From contig CALGOO010000086.1 in the NCBI GenBank assembly GCA_937960715.1, positions 1-6,398 of the forward strand: DNA of 6,398 nucleotides. The letters run 5' to 3'. The notes under the pieces are model-generated. The model worked only from the letters and a program-made list of their open reading frames with translations, searched no databases and was not told the DNA's origin. Below are positions 1 to 5,810 of this stretch, piece after piece. Positions within the stretch are counted from its first letter, which is position 1. Every line of letters starts with the position of its first letter. Position numbers and translations under genes: made by a program. Origin of the DNA: an uncultured Candidatus Competibacteraceae bacterium (GTDB lineage Bacteria; Pseudomonadota; Gammaproteobacteria; Competibacterales; Competibacteraceae).

Positions 1-60
1 CTTCCTGTCGGCCTTCCTGTCGGCCTTCCTGTCGGCCTTCCTGTCGGCCTTCCTCCAGGC
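1..60. repeat. 12-bp tandem repeat encoding EGRQ units
   Basis: Four perfect copies of a 12-base unit (cttcctgtcggc on the plus strand, 1-48) are followed by a fifth, diverged copy (49-60). The array lies inside the minus-strand DUF2887 gene, where each unit reads Glu-Gly-Arg-Gln. Because the unit is a multiple of three, gain or loss of copies changes protein length without shifting frame. The array touches the window edge, so the true copy number is unknown. Short charged repeats of this kind are common at the C-termini of Rpn/DUF2887-type proteins. Confidence 0.93.
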
Positions 61-715
61 CATCGGCGAATACCTCCTGATAAAAGCGGGTCTGTTTCAA
101 TTCCACGTTGAAGATGTTCAACATTTTCCTGATCTCCTCCCGCGACAGGCGCGGTAGTTTGTACACCAGCAGGGTTTCCACCCAATCCACCAGCGCCGGG
201 CCGCTGGGAGGACCCTCCATCGCCGGTTCCGTCAGCAACGCTTGAGCTTCGGCCACCACCATCGCCGGCGAAGCCAGCATCAATCCCAGCACCCGGATGC
301 CCCGCGATGGCGTTGGCTTACCCAGCGCCTCTTCCAGATACACCCGTTTGACCCAGGGATGGGCCAATTGCATCTCGTAGGCCACTTCCACCGTTCCTTC
401 GGCCGCCCGATTCGGAAACAGCGTCACCGCTCGCCACGCCCGGCGCGGCGGTCGCCGGTACAGATACAGGAACAGTTCGGAAAACCAGCGGGCGTGAAAA
501 TCCGGATCGGGCTGAAACTGGGTCTCGATGAATACCAGCGGCCAATCCGGCCGGTCGTCGGGCGGTGTCAGCACGCCATCCAGCCGGAACGCCGTTTGCT
601 TGATTTCTTCGGCGCGCAGCGCATAACCCGCCCAGGAAGGATCCAACTCCGCCAGTTCCAGCACCAGCTCTGGCCAGTCCTGGAACAACCGATAAAACAG
701 GCTATCGGTTTTCAT
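1..715 (-). CDS. DUF2887 / Rpn-like PD-(D/E)XK nuclease family protein (3' end outside window)
   Basis: This frame is open from ATG 715 to the window edge, giving 238 codons without a stop. The N-terminus MKTDSLFYRLFQ, the segment EEIKQTAFRLDGVL (residues 36-49) and VFIETQFQPDPDF (61-73) match the DUF2887 family pattern as I know it. The likely PD-(D/E)XK core residues are D46 and E64-x-Q66, with an acidic helix around E36/E37. Family members are annotated as Rpn-type recombination-promoting nucleases or putative transposases and usually occur in several copies per genome; the activity here is inferred. From about residue 220 the protein enters an EGRQ repeat tail and continues outside the window. 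The start is supported by GAGAAGG (724-730) 8 bases upstream and by the family N-terminus. The ATG overlaps the last 14 bases of the XpaC-like gene, which suggests translational coupling. It could be a recent insertion into the operon rather than a functional member. Confidence 0.85.
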   Translation of the reverse strand, partial: MKTDSLFYRLFQDWPELVLELAELDPSWAGYALRAEEIKQTAFRLDGVLTPPDDRPDWPLVFIETQFQPDPDFHARWFSELFLYLYRRPPRRAWRAVTLFPNRAAEGTVEVAYEMQLAHPWVKRVYLEEALGKPTPSRGIRVLGLMLASPAMVVAEAQALLTEPAMEGPPSGPALVDWVETLLVYKLPRLSREEIRKMLNIFNVELKQTRFYQEVFADGLEEGRQEGRQEGRQEGRQE

Positions 716-1511
716 GCCTTGAACCTTCTCGTGTCACCATGCCCTCGGTCCCGATTTCACCGTTCGGCCCTAGTGTTTGTCGTGATCGGGCGTCGGCTGA
801 ATTTCCATCTTCCAATTTCGGTTGCAAAACTTGGGTGAGATTGGGCGGTTGCTCGAATTGGTCTTGCAAGAATCTGGCGTGATTCAGGAACGAACGGGCG
901 TCCTGGGCCGCCAGATCGTCTGACATTTCAGCCGCCCTGCGCTGGAGCACCGCAAGGTTTTGGTGTAGCAACTCGCAGGCGGTCTTGCCGTCGGCCAGCG
1001 CCTTCCTGGCCGCGAAGTCCCGGGGAATCGCCATGAAGCTCTCGATCAAGCCGGGCAGGTAATCGAGCGCGATCCGCTTGGCGCTGTAGGCATCCTCGGT
1101 CGAGATGAAGCCAGCGGATGCCTCCATCCGTTCGATCAGGCTCCGAATCCGCGCGCATAGTTCGGTAACCGCGCGTTGCAGCGCGGAATCGAATGGTCCA
1201 CCGCGATTTTCGGTGACCATCCGCATGACCCGGTTGAGGCTTTCATCGATATCCTCCCGTTCGATCACGATGCGCGCCGCCCCGCTGGCCCGTGCCTCCC
1301 GTTGTTCCAGTCGATTCCGGTCGTGGGAAAACGCCAGTCGGCCGATCTGCCAGCCCAGCCCGTAGCTGCCCGCCACGATCAGCAGCCAAAGGGCGTCAAT
1401 CATTCCGCTCAACCGGGCCAGCAGCGCCAGCGACGCCAGCCCCAGGCCCATCAGGTTGGCGGGCGAGGACAGGAAACCGATCAGCGTTTCGAACCAGCCG
1501 CCGCGTTTCAT
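702..1511 (-). CDS. XpaC-like membrane protein (5-bromo-4-chloroindolyl phosphate hydrolysis family)
   Basis: The protein has 269 aa. Two hydrophobic segments lie near the N-terminus (about residues 18-35 and 37-57), followed by a basic stretch and a mostly helical, probably cytoplasmic domain (about 60-225). The segment DYLPGLIESFMAIPRDFA (150-167) and the helix FLNHARFLQDQF (208-219) resemble the signature regions of XpaC proteins. Those are known mainly as partners of TelA-type toxic-anion-resistance proteins (xpaC-yaaN in Bacillus subtilis); the family name comes from a dye-substrate phenotype and does not establish an enzyme activity. Residues after about 228 look disordered and poorly conserved. 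ATG 1511 overlaps the upstream stop as ATGA and lacks a good Shine-Dalgarno, so expression probably depends on re-initiation. The frame stays open upstream to 3179, but that part lies antiparallel-frame within the vWA gene and is not XpaC-like. No TelA gene is visible. Family assignment is moderately confident. Confidence 0.72.
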   Translation of the reverse strand: MKRGGWFETLIGFLSSPANLMGLGLASLALLARLSGMIDALWLLIVAGSYGLGWQIGRLAFSHDRNRLEQREARASGAARIVIEREDIDESLNRVMRMVTENRGGPFDSALQRAVTELCARIRSLIERMEASAGFISTEDAYSAKRIALDYLPGLIESFMAIPRDFAARKALADGKTACELLHQNLAVLQRRAAEMSDDLAAQDARSFLNHARFLQDQFEQPPNLTQVLQPKLEDGNSADARSRQTLGPNGEIGTEGMVTREGSRHENR

Positions 1512-3160
1512 TGGTAGGCCCGGATTTCCCTGAACACGGTCGGCAGCCGAACCTTGCGGGCGTCGAAGGTTTTGCCGCGCGTCAGGGTGGCGACTTCTTC
1601 CAGTTCCTTGACGTTGCCTTCGCCGTACAGAATGACGAACACTGGGATATTCCGCGCCGCCGCCGGCAATTGGCGGTACGCCTGGTTGAAGCCGGCCAGG
1701 TCCAGCCCCTCGTTCGATTGGCCATCGGTGAACAGCACCACCGAATACAGATACCCTGGACTTTCGGCTTTTTCCTCGGCCAGGAATTGCAGCGCCGCGA
1801 GGGCGGCGTCGTACAACCGGGTGCGGCCTTCCATCCGGAGGGCGTCGGCGTAGTGGCGAATTTGGGCAAAGGTCTGGGCCTTGGCTTGATCGTCCGTCGG
1901 AATGACAAACGGTTGCCGCGATAGAACGGTGGTGGAAAAGGGCAACATGACCACGCGCTCCCGGCTGGCCAGCCGCGCCAGCCGTCCGGTGATGGAATCG
2001 TCGCCACCGGCCAGAAAACGCAGGGATTCGACCAGACCCTGCCGGCGGCTCGCCTCGTTCATCGAGCCGCTGACATCCAGCACGAACACCGAGGCAATCG
2101 GCGTCCGGAACTGGTTCATGTAGGCATCGAGCAGGGCGTCGGCGACCGCCCGGTCGGCGGTGAACGGCAATTCCACCAGCAGCCGGCCGCTGGGGAACAG
2201 ACTGGCGGTCTGGCGGGCGACCTCGGGATTGAGCGGGCGGCGCAGGGTCTTTTCCGCCAGCCAGCGTTGCGCTTCCGCGCCCTTCAGATAGTCCACGATC
2301 TTGCCGTAATCCGCCCGTCGGGTATCGTTGAGCAGGAGCAGCGGGTAGTCGGCGGTGGCCACGCCTTCGTGCGGGTAAATCAGCGTCAGCGGTTCGCGCA
2401 GCTTGCCGCTTTGATTCAGGGACAACAGCCAGGATTCGTAGTTGATGAAGGCGTTGATCTCCGCACCCTGTTGCTCGATGAACCGTTCCGACAGATAGGT
2501 CGAGTTGTCGCCGACCAGCTTGTAGCCGGCCAGAAACTCGCGGACCCGATCCTTGCGCACGTCGGCCAGGGTCAGGGCCTCGGGTTTGTCGGCGAACGCC
2601 GCCGCCACGCCCATCAGCGCCATGAAGCCCTGATTCGACGAGGCCGGGTTGCTCATGGCATAGCGCAACCGGCCGGCCTGGGCGGCTTCGGCGATAGCTC
2701 TCCAGGTGACCCTGGCGTCCCCGGTCCAGCCGAGGCGCTGGGCGTCGGACTGGGAGACGCCGATCACCAGCGGCGAGAGCATGATCTTTTCCTGCATCTT
2801 GACCCGCGCCTGCCCGGCCGGGTCGGAGAGTACGTATTTGGCGTTGGCGAACCAGGCCGCGTCCGCATCGGCCTTGCCGTTGATGACCTTGTCGGCGCTC
2901 TCCATGGTGCCGCCGAAGACGAAGCGCGCCTTGACGCCGGTCGCTTGCTGGATCATGCCGGCCAGGGCTTCGGCGTCCCGCAAGTCGGAGGTTGCCAGAA
3001 TGGAAAACGCCGCCGGACCGGGCGTGGCCTGGCTGGTTCCGCCCGGCGCGGGCGCGTTGTCGCAGGCCACCAGTCCCAGCGCGACCGTGGCCAGCAAAAA
3101 CGCCAGGGTAATCCGGACCTGAACCGTAACTGCCGTCATTGCTTTTAACGCCTCGTGCAT
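1508..3160 (-). CDS. Substrate-binding / von Willebrand factor A fusion lipoprotein
   Basis: The 550-aa protein has a basic N-region, a hydrophobic core (about 17-32) and a lipobox LVAC with Cys33. The residues after the Cys are Asp and Asn, which under the E. coli Lol rule favour retention in the inner membrane, facing the periplasm. Residues 50-335 form a type-2 periplasmic-binding-like domain: SILATSDL (53-60), a ligand-loop-like NPASSNQG (171-178), FINYESW (238-244) and LIYPHEG (260-266). Residues 355-550 form a vWA domain with a complete MIDAS: DVSGS (362-366), Thr447 in GRTRLYDA and TDG (478-480), so divalent metal binding is expected. This architecture is known ('substrate-binding and VWA domain-containing protein'); ligand and partner are unknown. 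The start is fixed by GGAGGA 6 bases upstream; Met8 is a weaker alternative. It lies 15 bp after the first solute-binding gene and overlaps the XpaC-like gene by 4 bp. No permease is nearby, so sensing or scaffolding is likelier than transport. Confidence 0.9.
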   Translation of the reverse strand: MHEALKAMTAVTVQVRITLAFLLATVALGLVACDNAPAPGGTSQATPGPAAFSILATSDLRDAEALAGMIQQATGVKARFVFGGTMESADKVINGKADADAAWFANAKYVLSDPAGQARVKMQEKIMLSPLVIGVSQSDAQRLGWTGDARVTWRAIAEAAQAGRLRYAMSNPASSNQGFMALMGVAAAFADKPEALTLADVRKDRVREFLAGYKLVGDNSTYLSERFIEQQGAEINAFINYESWLLSLNQSGKLREPLTLIYPHEGVATADYPLLLLNDTRRADYGKIVDYLKGAEAQRWLAEKTLRRPLNPEVARQTASLFPSGRLLVELPFTADRAVADALLDAYMNQFRTPIASVFVLDVSGSMNEASRRQGLVESLRFLAGGDDSITGRLARLASRERVVMLPFSTTVLSRQPFVIPTDDQAKAQTFAQIRHYADALRMEGRTRLYDAALAALQFLAEEKAESPGYLYSVVLFTDGQSNEGLDLAGFNQAYRQLPAAARNIPVFVILYGEGNVKELEEVATLTRGKTFDARKVRLPTVFREIRAYQ

Positions 3161-3166
3161 GACTCG

Positions 3167-3172
3167 TCCTCC
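3167..3172 (-). promoter_or_regulatory. Ribosome binding site of the solute-binding/vWA gene
   Basis: On the minus strand GGAGGA lies 6 bases before ATG 3160, within the 15-base gap after the upstream stop codon. It decides in favour of this start over the internal Met8 codon, which has no comparable site. Confidence 0.8.
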
Positions 3173-3175
3173 GCG

Positions 3176-4300
3176 TCACTTCATCGCCGCCGCGACCACA
3201 TCGATCATTTCCGCCATGATTTCCCCGGACGGCGGATCGACGACATCGACCACCCGTTCCTTCACCGAAAAGCCGGCCCGACCGACCGCTTCCTTGAACA
3301 GCGCCGAATCCGTGCCGCGAAACCCGTGCTCGACCGCAATTTTTTGCAATTCCGGGTGGGTGGACAGCAGTTCGCCAAGCATTTTCGCATTGTCGTCCAG
3401 CGCCACGAACACTTCCTTGCTGAACAGCGTCGGTTTGGGATACAGCAGCACCGCGTCGGGCGGAATCGGCCGGTTCGCCATGGCGTGCGCGACGATCTGA
3501 TATTCATAAAGAAACACCAGCGGCACCTTGCCCATGCCGATGGACAGATAATCCTCGAACACGGTGTTGACGTAGTTTTCCTGGAAGCCCTGCCGCTTGA
3601 ACAGTTCGGCGATTTGGCCCGCCAGTCGTCGGGCGGTTTCCCGGTCGGTCACCACTTCGTAACCGTTCAGGGCGTGGCTGGTCAGCGCCAGATACAGGGC
3701 GCCGGAGTTGGAGGTGCGCGGATCGGTGGTGGCGATCAGAATGCTGCGCGAAACGTCGTAGCCCTCGTGCCCCGGCAAATCCTTCCAGCGTTTCCTTTCG
3801 AGCATGAAGTCGGTGATCCTGGCCAGGTCCAGGTCGTAGACCCGGTCGCCGGCCTTGGCGGCGCCGCCGTTGTTCACCAGGATTTGGACCACCGGCTCCC
3901 ACGACGCGATCACCAGGGGCGAATAGAACGGCGAGTAAGTGGCCGCCGGGAGGTTGATCCGCTTGGCGGCGTCCGTGATCATCCGCGCCGCCAGGACGCC
4001 GGCCGCCAGGAAAAACTGGGGACCGGCGGGTGGGGCCTGGACCCTGGCCGCCATCTCCCGCGAGCCCAGTCGGGCGATCTCGATGCGGAGATGATGATCG
4101 GCCAGGATTTTTTGCACCCGCGCGTCCTTGAGGAAGGGTTCGACATCGACCGAGACGAACCCCTTGAGCGTTTGGGTCTGGGTTTGCGGGTGGGTCAGTG
4201 GTTGAAGCGAGCTTTTCCGTTCGATCACGGAGTAGCCAATCGTTCCGGCCAGCGCGACGGCGAACAGCACCGTCGCGATCAGCCCCGTTTTTTTCGCCAT
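3176..4300 (-). CDS. Membrane-anchored periplasmic substrate-binding protein
   Basis: The 374-aa protein starts with Lys3-Lys4 and a hydrophobic segment (about 6-24) that could be an uncleaved anchor or a Sec signal. It has no lipobox and I see no cysteine in the protein. The rest reads as a type-2 periplasmic-binding fold: YSPFYSPLVIASW (122-134), the ligand-loop-like TDPRTSNSGALYLAL (192-206), VFLYEYQ (262-268) and VLLYPKPTLFSKE (284-296). These resemble anion-binding solute proteins, but the ligand cannot be read from sequence. The loop, Tyr-Glu and Tyr-Pro motifs recur in the same order in the next gene's binding domain, suggesting two related receptors. This is the first gene of the minus operon. 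The start is supported by GAGGAGGA ending 4-5 bases upstream. The absence of an ABC permease or ATPase next to it argues for a sensory role; that is inference. Confidence 0.85.
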   Translation of the reverse strand: MAKKTGLIATVLFAVALAGTIGYSVIERKSSLQPLTHPQTQTQTLKGFVSVDVEPFLKDARVQKILADHHLRIEIARLGSREMAARVQAPPAGPQFFLAAGVLAARMITDAAKRINLPAATYSPFYSPLVIASWEPVVQILVNNGGAAKAGDRVYDLDLARITDFMLERKRWKDLPGHEGYDVSRSILIATTDPRTSNSGALYLALTSHALNGYEVVTDRETARRLAGQIAELFKRQGFQENYVNTVFEDYLSIGMGKVPLVFLYEYQIVAHAMANRPIPPDAVLLYPKPTLFSKEVFVALDDNAKMLGELLSTHPELQKIAVEHGFRGTDSALFKEAVGRAGFSVKERVVDVVDPPSGEIMAEMIDVVAAAMK

Positions 4301-4304
4301 CCCA

Positions 4305-4312
4305 TCCTCCTC
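4305..4312 (-). promoter_or_regulatory. Ribosome binding site of the first minus-strand gene
   Basis: The minus strand reads GAGGAGGA just before ATG 4300. The AGGAGG core is separated from the ATG by 5 bases. This near-consensus site supports strong initiation at the head of the operon. Confidence 0.8.
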
Positions 4313-4342
4313 GTTTGGACCGCGATCCCCCGCGCCGCTTGC

Positions 4343-4379
4343 CTGTTCATATTAGGCCAAGCGCCAGCCGTTGGAACAG
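4343..4379. repeat. Imperfectly understood inverted repeat CTGTTC-N25-GAACAG
   Basis: CTGTTC at 4343-4348 and GAACAG at 4374-4379 are perfect 6-base inverted arms with a 25-base spacer. They bracket and partly overlap the predicted minus-strand promoter. This could be an operator or coincidence: six-base arms are short, and no known regulator site matches this arm spacing that I can name. Confidence 0.3.
4349..4376 (-). promoter_or_regulatory. Candidate sigma70-type promoter of the minus-strand operon
   Basis: On the minus strand, TTCCAA (4376-4371, 3 of 6 consensus bases) is followed after 16 bases by TAATAT (4354-4349, 4 of 6). Transcription would begin near 4342, giving a leader of about 40 bases before ATG 4300. 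The -10 sits in the only AT-rich patch of this part of the intergenic region. The match is modest and was found by eye. Confidence 0.35.
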
Positions 4380-4413
4380 CGGAGCAAGGAACCCGCCGTC
4401 GGGAAATTCGCCA

Positions 4414-4442
4414 TTGAAAACCCTTGGGTCAAACCGCATAGT
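4414..4442 (+). promoter_or_regulatory. Candidate sigma70-type promoter of the ATPase operon
   Basis: TTGAAA (4414-4419, 5 of 6 consensus bases) is followed after exactly 17 bases by CATAGT (4437-4442, 4 of 6). Transcription would begin near 4449-4450, leaving a leader of about 75 bases before ATG 4524. It lies back-to-back with the minus-strand candidate, about 40 bases apart, so one regulator could control both operons. Such a start point would also exclude an upstream TTG start at 4371. Confidence 0.45.
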
Positions 4443-4523
4443 TATCAGGACGCCAACCGATTCTTCCCGCTCACTCGTCCACCACCCTTGGCGAACCCTT
4501 CGCACCGCCGGCGAAATCGAACC

Positions 4524-5810
4524 ATGCACCACGACCACGAAGCCTTGCTCAAACAGTTTTATCAAAACCTCAAGGATCAGCCGCTGAACCCAACGGACCC
4601 TTATTACATTCCCTATTTGGAGGAGGATCCCAGCGAAGACCCGATTGCCCATTTGCGCCAGCGCATCAACTGGAGCGAGGCGGCCAGCGTCAATCTGCTG
4701 TCCGGGCAGCGCGGCAGCGGCAAGAGCACCGGGCTGCGCCGGCTCAAAAAATACCTGGAGCGAGACGGCCACATCGTCTTTCTTTGCGACATGCGGGATT
4801 ATCTGAACCTGACGACGCCGGTGGAGATCAGCGATTTTTTCATGGCGGTCATGGGCGGCTTGAGCGACGAGATCGAAAAGCTGTACCAGGTGAACCCCGG
4901 CCAGCGCGGTTTTTGGGAACGCATGGCCGATTTCGTCAAAAAGGAAGTCAAGATCGAGGAATTTGGCGTTGGGGCCGATGGCGTCGAATTGAAAGCCAGC
5001 CTCAAGGACGATCCGACCTTCAAGCAGAAGCTACAAGGCTATCTTCGCGGTCATGTGGCCCGATTGGTGAGGGAAGCGCATCGGTTCGGCGCGGAAGCGG
5101 TCGACCTGGTCCGCCAAAAGTACGGCGACCCGGACAGGAAGGTGGTGCTGTTGCTCGATTCCATCGAACAGATTCGCGGCGTCGGGGCCGAGGCCAAAAC
5201 CGTGTACGACAGCGTGGAAAACCTGTTTTCCGTTCACGCCGACAGCCTGCGTCTGGATTTGCTGCATGTCATTTACACCATTCCGTCCTATCTCATTCCG
5301 CTGGCGCCAGGGTTGGGGCGGTATCTGGGCGGCGCGGTGGTGGAAAATCTGCCCAGCGTCCATGTGTTCAATCGGGACGGCTCGGAAGATCCGCGCGGCC
5401 TCAAGATTCTGAAGGACATCGTCGGCAAGCGTTGCCCGGAGTGGGAGCGGATTTTTTCCGAAGCGCAATTGCGGCGGATGGCGTGCGCCACCGGCGGCGA
5501 CCTGCGCGATTTCTTCCGCCTGATCAAGGAAGTGTTGATCGGCGCCTCCATGCCGGACGGGGGAGAATTACCCGTCGCCGAGCGGCTGATCGAGGACGCC
5601 AAGAATAAACTCCAGCGGGAGATGCTGCCCATCGCCGAGGACGACAAGGTCTGGTTGCGCAAGATCAACGCCAGCAAGAAGACTGAATTGCAGAACAAGG
5701 AGATGCTGTCCCGGTTGGCCGGGTATTTCGATACCCACCTGGTGCTGAACTATCGCAACGGCCAGGACTGGTACGACGTTCACCCACTGATCCGCGACAG
5801 CCTTGATTGA
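4524..5810 (+). CDS. AAA/STAND-like P-loop ATPase
   Basis: The 428-aa protein carries an N-terminal helical stretch (1-50) with a PYYIPYLEEDPSEDP segment, Walker A GQRGSGKST (61-69), Walker B VVLLLDS (207-213, Asp212) with Glu215 close by, a sensor-like strand HVIYTIPSYL (248-257), and a GGDLRDFFRLIKEVL lid segment (324-338). The C-terminus, from about 385, ends in LVLNYRNGQDWYDVHPLI, resembling a winged-helix tail seen in related ATPases. It should hydrolyse ATP in the cytoplasm, probably as a regulatory switch for its partner; this is inferred from the family. An insertion of charged, helical sequence (about 115-200) separates Walker A from Walker B. The frame is open back to a TTG at 4371, but the family-like N-terminus begins at this ATG; the Shine-Dalgarno is weak, suggesting modest initiation. 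Its stop codon overlaps the next gene's start. It has no transmembrane segment. The exact clade (STAND, KAP-like or other AAA) is uncertain. Confidence 0.85.
   Translation: MHHDHEALLKQFYQNLKDQPLNPTDPYYIPYLEEDPSEDPIAHLRQRINWSEAASVNLLSGQRGSGKSTGLRRLKKYLERDGHIVFLCDMRDYLNLTTPVEISDFFMAVMGGLSDEIEKLYQVNPGQRGFWERMADFVKKEVKIEEFGVGADGVELKASLKDDPTFKQKLQGYLRGHVARLVREAHRFGAEAVDLVRQKYGDPDRKVVLLLDSIEQIRGVGAEAKTVYDSVENLFSVHADSLRLDLLHVIYTIPSYLIPLAPGLGRYLGGAVVENLPSVHVFNRDGSEDPRGLKILKDIVGKRCPEWERIFSEAQLRRMACATGGDLRDFFRLIKEVLIGASMPDGGELPVAERLIEDAKNKLQREMLPIAEDDKVWLRKINASKKTELQNKEMLSRLAGYFDTHLVLNYRNGQDWYDVHPLIRDSLD

Noticed and set aside
1..60. CRISPR-type array at the left edge
   Set aside because: The units are 12 bp and directly adjacent with no spacers, and they translate in frame as EGRQ repeats of the nuclease.
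242..838. 198-aa plus-strand ORF opposite the DUF2887 gene
   Set aside because: It is His/Arg/Gln-rich with no family pattern, and crosses two real minus-strand genes.
2267..3148. 293-aa plus-strand ORF opposite the solute-binding domain of the vWA protein
   Set aside because: Low-complexity composition and no ribosome binding site or domain pattern; it is explained by codon bias of the opposite strand.
702..3179. Single 825-aa minus-strand ORF covering the XpaC-like and vWA regions
   Set aside because: Its first 556 residues are Arg/Gly/Pro-rich and lie in another frame of the vWA gene, which has a lipobox, a MIDAS and a strong ribosome binding site. Only the part after ATG 1511 is protein-like (XpaC-like).
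3155..4417. 420-aa plus-strand ORF opposite the first solute-binding gene
   Set aside because: It is rich in His, Gln, Arg and Gly with no recognisable motif, and runs antisense to a gene with a clear signal segment and binding-protein motifs. It is a typical shadow in GC-rich DNA.
4371..4523. 51-residue N-terminal extension of the ATPase starting at TTG 4371
   Set aside because: It would span the best promoter candidate, has no hydrophobic or conserved character, and the family-like N-terminus begins at ATG 4524.
4784..5608. 274-aa plus-strand ORF inside the ATPase gene in another frame
   Set aside because: Arg/Gly/Ser-rich without motifs; the overlapping frame carries Walker A, Walker B and a lid segment.
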